A stretch of 64,000 nucleotides of DNA from an uncultured Collinsella sp. (GTDB lineage Bacteria > Actinomycetota > Coriobacteriia > Coriobacteriales > Coriobacteriaceae): NCBI GenBank assembly GCA_934630735.1, contig CAKTWK010000006.1, positions 1 through 64,000 on the forward strand, read 5' to 3'. Below the pieces are notes generated by a model. The model was not told the DNA's origin. It worked only from the letters and a program-made list of their open reading frames with translations, and searched no databases. A program made the position numbers and the translations under genes. Positions 43,825-50,947 of this stretch are shown here, piece by piece (the first letter of the stretch is position 1; each line of letters begins with the position of its first letter).

Positions 43825-43871
43825 TAAAAAAGGCAGCGCGGCCGACGGATGGCAGTTATCGACCACGCTGC
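43825..43871 (-). terminator. Strong terminator between the small peptide ORF and the ABC genes
   Basis: GCAGCGTGGTCGA pairs with CGGCCGCGCTGC and is followed on the minus strand by CTTTTTT. Placed after the 36-codon ORF and before the ATPase, as in bacteriocin operons where precursor mRNA exceeds downstream gene mRNA. Confidence 0.85.
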
Positions 43872-43911
43872 TTACCCTCTGCTGTCTTAACCAGCATTAA
43901 CGTTCGCGTTC

Positions 43912-44022
43912 CTAGAAATGAACATATACGCCAAAACAGCTACAGCGCGAACACGGGTGGTAATTGCGGTAGCCACCGCCACCACCCTGCACGTTGCAGT
44001 ACGGATCAATTACGCAGTTTAT
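43912..44022 (-). CDS. Putative Cys/Gly-rich 36-residue peptide (non-canonical ATA start)
   Basis: Candidate secreted or modified peptide. The strong ribosome-binding site AAAGGAGGT is followed after four bases by ATA AAC TGC; the frame then runs 36 codons to TAG. The peptide has five cysteines, a run of five glycines (13-17) and the C-terminal half YHPCSRCSCFGVYVHF. No double-Gly leader and no modification enzyme are nearby. The start codon would have to be AUA, or the gene has lost an ATG by one transition. An alternative frame (TTG, 40 codons, hydrophobic) is possible but its start is about 15 bases from the site. Context with a LanFEG-like exporter suggests a bacteriocin-like product; this is inference. 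Confidence 0.4.
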   Translation of the reverse strand: MNCVIDPYCNVQGGGGGYRNYHPCSRCSCFGVYVHF

Positions 44023-44116
44023 AGTTACCTCCTTTCGATTTATCGTCTGTTTTAATACTTTGTTATCGTATATCGATAATCTTATGATTTCAAGAACTAT
44101 TTTCAAATAAATTAAA

Positions 44117-44144
44117 GCTCCTACCGATCGTTTGCGGTAGGAGC
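44117..44144 (-). terminator. Rho-independent terminator after the HTH gene
   Basis: GCTCCTACCG/CGGTAGGAGC stem, eight-base loop, minus-strand tail TTTAATTTATTT. Separates the HTH/DUF2975 operon from the small peptide ORF. Confidence 0.85.
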
Positions 44145-44190
44145 CTTGCATGTATACGTGTTTGTCTTCTTGTCTTCTTATTCTGTTTTG

Positions 44191-44517
44191 TTATTCCTTA
44201 GAAAGATCTACTACGTAAACCTCTGTGGGCAATATCTCGGAGGTGTCGGGATTGCGTCTTTGCAAAATCTTATTCCGCGCACGCGCGATGGTAAGTTCCT
44301 CAAGTTCTGTTTCACTCACGCGACGGATCAAATCTCCCGGCTGACAATCCAACTCAACACAGATATCGAGCAATGTCTTCAAGCGTATAGCCTTAATTTT
44401 TGCATTACGGATTTTAGAAATGTTGGCTGGCGTATGCCCAGTCGCTCTTATTAGATCGGCATTTGTTTTCCCGGTCTTAAGCAAAAGTGTCTCAACCTCA
44501 ACAATGAGATAATCCAT
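44191..44517 (-). CDS. XRE/YozG-like HTH regulator
   Basis: Small DNA-binding protein, 108 residues. The Cro/C1-type helix-turn-helix (GKTNADLIRATGHTPANISKIRNAKIKAIRLKTLLDICVEL) ends with DCQPGDLI, the YozG-type signature; a C-terminal extension of about 45 residues follows. The ATG at 44517 has TAGGTGATTGACC upstream. Pairs with the DUF2975 gene 10 bp upstream, a widespread two-gene arrangement of unknown signal. Confidence 0.85.
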   Translation of the reverse strand: MDYLIVEVETLLLKTGKTNADLIRATGHTPANISKIRNAKIKAIRLKTLLDICVELDCQPGDLIRRVSETELEELTIARARNKILQRRNPDTSEILPTEVYVVDLSKE

Positions 44518-44527
44518 GGTCAATCAC

Positions 44528-45097
44528 CTAGACCAAATCATCGGACTGGGACTGCAAAAGCGCCCCATAGCGCCAGAAGATCGACAAAGCGAAAGCGACC
44601 ATCATTGCAATGATAGATCCCACATCCAACGTGATGCCTGAGTCACCAATCTGAAGGAGAGCGGAATTCATACGACAGCTCAACATACAATTGCCCATCA
44701 TTACTTTTAAATCGCTGCCAATCTGTAGAGAGCCCATCACGGCATTAATTGCAAATAGGCAAGCAATAACGGCAATCATCCGTGCATGTCGAATAGTAAA
44801 AGGCGATTGACGACGAGCGACATCGAAGCTGATGCTTAACAATGTAAACTCCCCTGCAAGGAGCAAAACCGCCCATAGCGCCAAGTTTGGAAGCGCGATG
44901 CTGCCGCCCTCACCAAGCTCAACGACCCCTTCGATTACCACTGCGCCATTCAAAATACTTTGGCATGCAACAACAAGTGCCGAACCAAAGACGGCGATAG
45001 TGGCGATGGCAATAAGTACCAACACGGCACAAAGAACCATTCCGATTTTTCTCATGTTATCGAACGACATCTCAATTCTTTGAGCGCTATTCGCCAT
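44528..45097 (-). CDS. DUF2975-like membrane protein
   Basis: A 189-residue protein with four predicted helices (IGMVLCAVLVLIAIATIAVFG, WAVLLLAGEFTLLSISFDV, MIAVIACLFAINAVMGSL, and a last MMVAFALSIFWRYG). DUF2975 proteins are commonly encoded beside YozG-like HTH proteins and may sense a membrane signal. The start at 45097 follows AAAAGGAGTTACT. Lower GC content than clpC next door suggests the region 40.4-45.1 kb was acquired. Confidence 0.8.
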   Translation of the reverse strand: MANSAQRIEMSFDNMRKIGMVLCAVLVLIAIATIAVFGSALVVACQSILNGAVVIEGVVELGEGGSIALPNLALWAVLLLAGEFTLLSISFDVARRQSPFTIRHARMIAVIACLFAINAVMGSLQIGSDLKVMMGNCMLSCRMNSALLQIGDSGITLDVGSIIAMMVAFALSIFWRYGALLQSQSDDLV

Positions 45098-45168
45098 AGT
45101 AACTCCTTTTGCCATCCAGCAGTACTTTTTCAATTATTTTATCGTTACTGGAAACTCTTCTCCACAAG

Positions 45169-45196
45169 AAAAGGGCGCCCCTCATCGGGAACGCCC
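45169..45196 (-). terminator. Rho-independent terminator after clpC
   Basis: GGGCGTTCC/GGGGCGCCC (with G-U pairs on the minus-strand RNA), six-base loop, tail TTTTCTT. Confidence 0.8.
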
Positions 45197-45223
45197 CCCA
45201 TCATGCAAGGTTATATTCAATCC

Positions 45224-47866
45224 CTACAGCGCGCCGGAACCGGCTTGCATCATGCCGCCGGGGCCCGAGGTCACACCGCTGCTCACAGGCGCGGCGTTTC
45301 CGGTGTGCGGTGCCGCCGGGGCGATATCACCACCGAGTGTGCCCGCCGGACGCGGTGCCGGGATCTCGCCCGTGCCATGGCTAAAGACGAACTTGCCGTC
45401 GGCCACGTCGCACAGGACGGTATCGCCACAGCCCCACTCGCCGGCCAGCAGCTCCTCGGACAACGGGTCCTCGATGAGCTTTTGGATGGCACGGCGCAGC
45501 GGACGCGCGCCATTGGTAAGGTCAGTACCCTCCGCCACGATCTTGTCATAGGCCGCATCAGTGAGCTTGATGTTCATGCCGTTGGCGATCAGACGCTGAC
45601 GCAGGTCGTCCACCAGCAGATGCGCGATCTTGGTCAGATTCTCGCCCGAAAGCTTCTGGAACACCACGATGTCGTCGATACGGTTGAGCAGCTCGGGACG
45701 GAACAGGCGCTTGAGCTCGCCCATCGCACGACCCTTGATTTCGCTCGAGGTAAGACCCTGCTCTCCCGTGGTACCAAAGCCCACACTCGCATCCTGCGCG
45801 ATCTCGCGGGCGCCCACGTTTGACGTCATGATGATCACGGTGTTGCGGAAGTCGACCGTCTTGCCCTGGCTATCGGTCAGACGACCCTCTTCCAGCACCT
45901 GCAGCAGGATGTTGAAGATATCGGGGTGCGCCTTCTCGATCTCGTCGAACAGCACGACCGAGTACGGGTGGCGACGAACGGCCTTGGTGAGCTGGCCGCC
46001 CTCGTCGTGACCGACGTAACCCGGAGGGCTGCCGATGAGCTTGGAGACCTCGAACTCGCTACCGAACTCGGACATGTCGAAGCTGATGAGTGCGTCCTTG
46101 CTGCCAAAGAGGTACTCGGCGAGCGTCTTGGCGAGCTCGGTCTTGCCCGTGCCGGTGGGACCCAGGAAGATAAAGCTGCCGCCGGGGCGACGCGGATCCT
46201 TGAGCGGCGAGCGGCTGCGGCGCACGGCCTTTGCAACTGCCTCGACAGCCTCATCCTGACCGATGATACGTGTCTTGAGCACGCTTTCGGCCTGCAGCAG
46301 GCGACGGCTCTCGCTCTCGGTAAGCGAGGACACCGGCACGCCCGAGGTCACGGACACGATATCGGCGATCTGGGAGACATCGATGGTGAGCGGGCTGGCG
46401 TCGAGCTCGGCCGTCCAGGCAGCCTTGGCCTCGGCGAGTTCAATCTCGGCAGCCTTCTGCTGCTCGGTGATCTCGGCAGCCTTGTTCATGTCGTCGCTCT
46501 CGGTGGCCTCCTGCGCAGCGGCCTTGAGCTCCTCGATGCGATGCTCGGCCTCGCGCACCGGCTCGGGTGCGCGATTCGCGGCGATGCGAGCGCGGGCACC
46601 GGCCTCGTCAATGAGGTCGATGGCCTTATCGGGCAGGAAGCGATCCTGGATGTAGCGGTTGGAAAGGTTCGCGGCGGCCTCGATAGCACCCTGCGTATAG
46701 CGCACATGGTGGTGCTCCTCGTAGCGCGGCTTGAGCGCGGTCAGGATCTTGACCGTGTCCTCGACGCTCGGCTCCTCGACATCGATAGTCTGGAAGCGAC
46801 GCTCAAAGGCCGGGTCCTTGGTGAGGTACTTGCGGAATTCCTCGGCCGTGGTGGCGCCGATAATCTGGAAGGCACCGCGCGCGAGCACAGGCTTGAGCAT
46901 GGAGCTCGCGTCGATGGAACCCTCGGCAGAACCGGCACCGATGATGGTGTGCATCTCATCGATAAACAAGATGACGTCGTCGGCCTCGGTTGCCTCCTGG
47001 ATCACGTTCTTGAGGCGCTCCTCGAACTCACCGCGATACTTGGCGCCCGCAACGAGACCCGGCAGGTCGAGCGTCCAGATATTCTGGTTCATGAGGTTCT
47101 CGGGCACGTTGCCGGCAGCAATCTGTTGCGCCAGTCCCTCGACGATGGCCGTTTTGCCCACGCCGGGATCGCCCAGGATAAGAGGGTTGTTCTTGGTGCG
47201 GCGCGAAAGGATCTCCATCATACGCTGGACTTCCTTTTCGCGGCCGATCACCGGATCGAGTTCGCCGTCGCGCGCCTTCTGCGTAAGGTTGGTCGCGAAC
47301 TGCTTAAGTGTATCGGTGCCGCTCCCCTTTTGCTGGGAGGCATCCGAGCCGCTAAAGAACGGCAGGCCCGTACCGGGACGACCAGCACCGGCGCCAGCGA
47401 GCGGGCGCTTCTTATCCTGGTCCTTGGCGGTGAGTTTCTCGATAGCCTTTTTGATGGAGGCGGACGACACACCCAGGCGCATGAGGATGTCCATGGCCAT
47501 GCCGTTGCCCTCTTCGACGATGCCGATCAGCAAGTGCTCGGTCGACACGTAGGTCTGGTTGTTTTCACGCGCCACGCGGAATGAACGCTCCATCACGCTA
47601 ATGACGAGCGGCGTAAAGGCGAGCTTGGCCGCCTCGGTCTCCTCACTGGGCTCGGGAACCGTGGTCTGGACCTCTTTAAGAGTATCCATGATGTCGTCGT
47701 AGGAGATATCGAGCGAACGCAGTGCCTCGGCGGCAATGCCCTCGTCCTCCTTGGCGAGTGCGAGCAGCAGGTGCTCGGTACCCACCTTATTTGAGTGAAG
47801 ATCGAGCGCTTCTTGCTTGGCCATGGACATGACCTTGCGCGCGCGATCGGTAAAACGGTCTAACAT
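45224..47866 (-). CDS. clpC: ATP-dependent Clp protease ATPase subunit ClpC
   Basis: HSP100/Clp unfoldase feeding substrates to ClpP. 880 residues: N-domain repeats ([20 protein letters not shown], then [16 protein letters not shown]), AAA-1 with [16 protein letters not shown], a short coiled middle region ([20 protein letters not shown]), AAA-2 with [12 protein letters not shown], and [17 protein letters not shown] Gly/Ala/Pro-rich tail closes it. The ATG at 47866 follows AAGAGGAACTAGC; upstream extension has no support. No ctsR/mcsAB genes are adjacent. Confidence 0.96.
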   Translation of the reverse strand: MLDRFTDRARKVMSMAKQEALDLHSNKVGTEHLLLALAKEDEGIAAEALRSLDISYDDIMDTLKEVQTTVPEPSEETEAAKLAFTPLVISVMERSFRVARENNQTYVSTEHLLIGIVEEGNGMAMDILMRLGVSSASIKKAIEKLTAKDQDKKRPLAGAGAGRPGTGLPFFSGSDASQQKGSGTDTLKQFATNLTQKARDGELDPVIGREKEVQRMMEILSRRTKNNPLILGDPGVGKTAIVEGLAQQIAAGNVPENLMNQNIWTLDLPGLVAGAKYRGEFEERLKNVIQEATEADDVILFIDEMHTIIGAGSAEGSIDASSMLKPVLARGAFQIIGATTAEEFRKYLTKDPAFERRFQTIDVEEPSVEDTVKILTALKPRYEEHHHVRYTQGAIEAAANLSNRYIQDRFLPDKAIDLIDEAGARARIAANRAPEPVREAEHRIEELKAAAQEATESDDMNKAAEITEQQKAAEIELAEAKAAWTAELDASPLTIDVSQIADIVSVTSGVPVSSLTESESRRLLQAESVLKTRIIGQDEAVEAVAKAVRRSRSPLKDPRRPGGSFIFLGPTGTGKTELAKTLAEYLFGSKDALISFDMSEFGSEFEVSKLIGSPPGYVGHDEGGQLTKAVRRHPYSVVLFDEIEKAHPDIFNILLQVLEEGRLTDSQGKTVDFRNTVIIMTSNVGAREIAQDASVGFGTTGEQGLTSSEIKGRAMGELKRLFRPELLNRIDDIVVFQKLSGENLTKIAHLLVDDLRQRLIANGMNIKLTDAAYDKIVAEGTDLTNGARPLRRAIQKLIEDPLSEELLAGEWGCGDTVLCDVADGKFVFSHGTGEIPAPRPAGTLGGDIAPAAPHTGNAAPVSSGVTSGPGGMMQAGSGAL

Positions 47867-48052
47867 GCTAGTTCCTCTTAGACGAGCTAGTTTTTTCAAA
47901 CGCAAAGCGCCGCCCGCGGCAGCGCTTTGGTCTCTTTACCCATATGGAGTATATGTTAACCGTTGGGACCTTTCCTGCCCGTAGCCGCGCGACAACGTCT
48001 ACAAAAAAGGAATTGCTCGGGTCCGTTTGGCGGTTTGGTTTTGAGCTGCTGT

Positions 48053-48655
48053 CTAGCAGGCGGGCTCGGCGTCCATGCTCTCGGCAACGTCATTGACGGC
48101 ATCGGCAACGGGAGCGCCCGGCATGCGCACGAGCTCCATGTGCGGCTCGGCAAAGACCGTGCCCATGGGGAAGGCGCGGCGGAAGACAAAGCGAGCAACC
48201 GGACCGGCCACCAGCAGGTTCCAGGGCAGGGCCATGATAAAGTTGCGCGGAATGTTAACGAGCCACATCATCGGCAGCAGCTGCAGGTTGGCGAGCGGGC
48301 CGCCGGGCATGTGGAACAGGCCCTCGCACACACCGTAGAGCGACATGATGATGACCATAGGAACGACCATGCAGGAGCTGACGGCGAGCGTCATGGCAAT
48401 CGGCGAGCTCTTGCCCGGCGTGACCAGGAATTTAAAGGCGAAACCCTTGGCGAGCGGGCTGGCGACAAACCAGTCGCAGCACATGGCAAAAACGTAGGCA
48501 ACGGGGAAGCCGAGCCACGCGGCGGCAACAACCTCGCCGTTGATGGCCCCATGCTGCAGGGCAACGTTGTAGATGCTCATCCAGAGCACCATGCAAAAGC
48601 ACATGATAAAGGTGAACAGCAGGCTCTCTCGTTTGTTGATAGGCATAAAGGGCAT
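48053..48655 (-). CDS. DUF2798 membrane protein
   Basis: A 200-residue inner-membrane protein with four helices in two similar halves. INKRESLLFTFIMCFCMVLWMSIYN and the second-half TLAVSSCMVVPMVIIMSLYG show the duplicated DUF2798 motif. The family often sits beside transporters; function is unknown. The start has ATGCCCTTTATGCCT with AAAGGACC upstream. Flanked by a terminator on its 5' side, so it is transcribed alone. Confidence 0.85.
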   Translation of the reverse strand: MPFMPINKRESLLFTFIMCFCMVLWMSIYNVALQHGAINGEVVAAAWLGFPVAYVFAMCCDWFVASPLAKGFAFKFLVTPGKSSPIAMTLAVSSCMVVPMVIIMSLYGVCEGLFHMPGGPLANLQLLPMMWLVNIPRNFIMALPWNLLVAGPVARFVFRRAFPMGTVFAEPHMELVRMPGAPVADAVNDVAESMDAEPAC

Positions 48656-48689
48656 GGTCCTTTCTGTGTTACGCCGCTACGCCACGCAA

Positions 48690-48741
48690 CAAAAACGGGC
48701 GGGCAAGATGGAGCTGTTGGGACTTCATCTCGCCCGCCCGT
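48690..48741 (-). terminator. Rho-independent terminator between thrE and the DUF2798 gene
   Basis: ACGGGCGGGC/GCCCGCCCGT arms with further AGATG/CATCT pairing, minus-strand tail TTTTTG. The whole 48656-48960 gap consists of this and two palindromic repeats. Confidence 0.85.
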
Positions 48742-48856
48742 GATACGTGCGTCTGCGACTACTTATGTGGTGGAACCAGCCTAGCACGAAAACCCCGCGC
48801 TTCGTAAGCGTTGAGTTTATGGAGATGCAGGGCACCAATAATCCCCCGACCCCATA

Positions 48857-48923
48857 AGTTGCGGTGGAATACGGACTGTTTTGACCCTTTAAGCAGCAAT
48901 TCAGTCCCTATTTCACCGCAACT
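48857..48923. repeat. 67-bp palindromic repeat, AGTTGCGGTG family, copy 2
   Basis: Outer arms AGTTGCGGTGGAATA and TATTTCACCGCAACT as at 3575; inner arms CGGACTG/CAGTCCC replace GTTCCTG/CAGGAAC, keeping pairing. Same total length of 67 bp. Confidence 0.88.
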
Positions 48924-48926
48924 CAT

Positions 48927-48960
48927 TTGGTGCAAAGTAACCTGTCCCCCCTTGCACCAA
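48927..48960. repeat. GGGGACAGG-core hairpin, TTGGTGCAA-arm class
   Basis: TTGGTGCAA and TTGCACCAA arms enclose AGTAACCTGTCCCCCC, the reverse complement of the shared core. It ends one base before the thrE stop codon. Confidence 0.88.
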
Positions 48961-50529
48961 TTAGCTGGTGTGGCGCCAGCGAGGGTCGGTGAGCGTACGC
49001 GCCACGCCCAGGCCAACGGGCAGAAACGCCACAATGAGCACTGCACGCACAAACCAGCCGAGCATATTGACCGTGTCGAAGGTGCACATGTAATACATCG
49101 AGCGATACAGATACAAGCCCGGCACCATAATGACAATCGATGGCACCGTGAGGGCGATACGTGGGTAGGTGAGCTTGATTTCGGCTAAGCTCGCGAGCAG
49201 GCCCGATACCAGCGCACCGATAAACGCTGCTGCCTCGGGAGGCATACCTAAGCTCAGGCCCAGGAAGGGAAGCATCGTCGGCGCATCGACGAGCGTAAGG
49301 CGCAAGGTATTGGACACGGCGCCGATCAGCCCAGCTGCCGCGGCCATCTTTACCGGGCTGTTGAACATCACCGAGAAGCCGAATACGCCAACGAAGCTCA
49401 TCACCACGCGCAGGAGCGTAAGGGCAAGCGGCGAAAGGCCGAGCGGGGCAAAATCATCCGGTGCCAGCCCCACACACTCGGCAACCATCCAGCCCACAAG
49501 GGTCGCCATCACAATAATCGACACGGCATACGAAAGACGCTCAATGCCGCTTCGCATATCGAGCTTAGCGATGTCGAGGCCTGCCGTAATGAGGGGAAAG
49601 CCGGGAATCACAAAGAGCATGGCGCCGATATAGCCTTCTTGGTGCGACATTGCCCCCGGTACGACCTGGCCAAGGCCGAGCAATGCCAGCAGATACGAAA
49701 CGCAAGCGAGCGCAACGCCAATCGTCAGCGCGCTAAACTGGCCAAGACCCTGCTTGAGAATATGAGAGCGAGCAAAGTTGCCAACACCAGCGCCTACGAA
49801 TGCGCAGGCCATCTCGATAGGGCCGCCGCCGAGCAAAAAGACGAAGGCGCCGCAAGCACAAGCTGCCGCAAGGCCCTGTTGCCAGGGAGAGTAATCGGGT
49901 TTTGAACTCTCAACGGTCTTGAGCATCTCGTGGTATTCGTGTACCGTGAAGCGACGACCATAGGTCTCGATTTCCTTGAGGAAACTCTCCATCATCCAAA
50001 TGCGATGGGTATTGACTCCCGTTGTGGGCAGGCTGACAACCTCGTTAAAGCAGTGGCCATCTTCGATGCAGGTGCACTCAAACGACAGAAGACTTAAGTC
50101 AACGTGGACGGTGACACCGAGTACGGCGGCGACGCGATTCATCGTATCGCGTACACGCCAGGCACCCGTTCCGCTCGCGAGCATAAGCATACCGGTGCGG
50201 CAGATGATGGATGACTTATCGGTGAGCGGCGCATCGACGGCAAGCTCATCGCCTGCCGTCACGATCTGGTGCCAGTCAGTTTTCATATGGAGTGCGCCGG
50301 CACGAACACCGTGGTGCATGGGGGCTCTCGAAAGCAGCGAGTCAAGGCGCGAAGACTGTGGGGGCTCCGTTGATTCGTCCTCAACCTCATCAGTCTCTTC
50401 ATCGACCAGATCAAATGAGTCAAGCGATGCCGGCTCGCGACGATCGATTAGCTCCTCATCCTCATCGTCAAAGTAATTGAACTGATCGAGCATGTCCTCT
50501 TCGATTGCACGCTCGCTCGCGTCGTCCAT
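48961..50529 (-). CDS. thrE: Threonine/serine exporter, fused ThrE_1-ThrE_2
   Basis: Membrane exporter of threonine and serine of the ThrE family, 522 residues. Residues 1-75 are acidic and disordered. The soluble N-terminal domain of ThrE_1 (about 95-210, with CRTGMLMLASGTGAWRVRDTMNRVA and FECTCIEDG) precedes about ten helices that cover ThrE_1 (DUF1212) and ThrE_2 (DUF3815), which are separate genes in many Firmicutes. Ends directly at a repeat. Confidence 0.9.
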   Translation of the reverse strand: MDDASERAIEEDMLDQFNYFDDEDEELIDRREPASLDSFDLVDEETDEVEDESTEPPQSSRLDSLLSRAPMHHGVRAGALHMKTDWHQIVTAGDELAVDAPLTDKSSIICRTGMLMLASGTGAWRVRDTMNRVAAVLGVTVHVDLSLLSFECTCIEDGHCFNEVVSLPTTGVNTHRIWMMESFLKEIETYGRRFTVHEYHEMLKTVESSKPDYSPWQQGLAAACACGAFVFLLGGGPIEMACAFVGAGVGNFARSHILKQGLGQFSALTIGVALACVSYLLALLGLGQVVPGAMSHQEGYIGAMLFVIPGFPLITAGLDIAKLDMRSGIERLSYAVSIIVMATLVGWMVAECVGLAPDDFAPLGLSPLALTLLRVVMSFVGVFGFSVMFNSPVKMAAAAGLIGAVSNTLRLTLVDAPTMLPFLGLSLGMPPEAAAFIGALVSGLLASLAEIKLTYPRIALTVPSIVIMVPGLYLYRSMYYMCTFDTVNMLGWFVRAVLIVAFLPVGLGVARTLTDPRWRHTS

Positions 50530-50656
50530 ATAGACGCTCCCTTCCTACCGACTAACCCCCATCCTAGGCAGCAACGGCTAAAGGAAACATAAAAGAGACG
50601 GCTGCCATGCATAGAAGGCGCAAACCCCCAATGCGTCGGTAGATCCCCAACGACTA

Positions 50657-50701
50657 GGACTGTCCCCAAGTGCCGGCAGAAAAGGAACGTCCCTAAGTGC
50701 C
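50657..50701. repeat. Two direct copies of GGACTGTCCCCAAGTGCC-type motif
   Basis: GGACTGTCCCCAAGTGCC (50657-50674) and GGAACGTCCCTAAGTGCC (50684-50701), 27 bp apart. On the other strand each reads GGCACTT.GGGAC, related to the GGGACAGG core of the hairpins. Confidence 0.6.
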
Positions 50702-50805
50702 AACCAGGGCAACACCGCAGATAGAGGACGGACAGCGAAAGCCCGCCAGAGCGAGCAAGGTGCCTTCAAGCAAAATGGCGCCGTAGGTTGAGCATAAGTC
50801 AGCGA

Positions 50806-50904
50806 GCGGGCCGCATTTGAGACAAGGTGACGTGAAACGAAAGGGCGCTGACCTTCTGGTCGCGCCCTTGAAGTTGAACGTCAGATTGTCCAAATGCGGC
50901 CCGC
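50806..50904. repeat. 99-bp long hairpin downstream of lysS
   Basis: GCGGGCCGCATTTG..GACAA on the left and TTGTCCAAATGCGGCCCGC on the right, inner AAGGGCGC/GCGCCCTT and terminal GACC-TTCT-GGTC loop. The gap 50530-50947 has no gene. Confidence 0.85.
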
Positions 50905-50918
50905 GCAGCGTCGAGCCG

Positions 50919-50943
50919 TTACGCGGTTCGTAGAACCGCGTAA
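50919..50943. repeat. TTACGCGGTT palindrome, copy 1
   Basis: TTACGCGGTTC-GTA-GAACCGCGTAA, perfect 11-bp arms, 4 bp from the lysS stop codon. A related copy is at 55435-55460. Confidence 0.85.
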
Positions 50944-50947
50944 CTAG

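Noticed and set aside
43880-44007. Alternative hydrophobic 40-codon frame with a TTG start in the small-peptide region
   Set aside because: Its start is about 15 bases from the ribosome-binding site, too far; kept only as an alternative to the Cys-rich frame.
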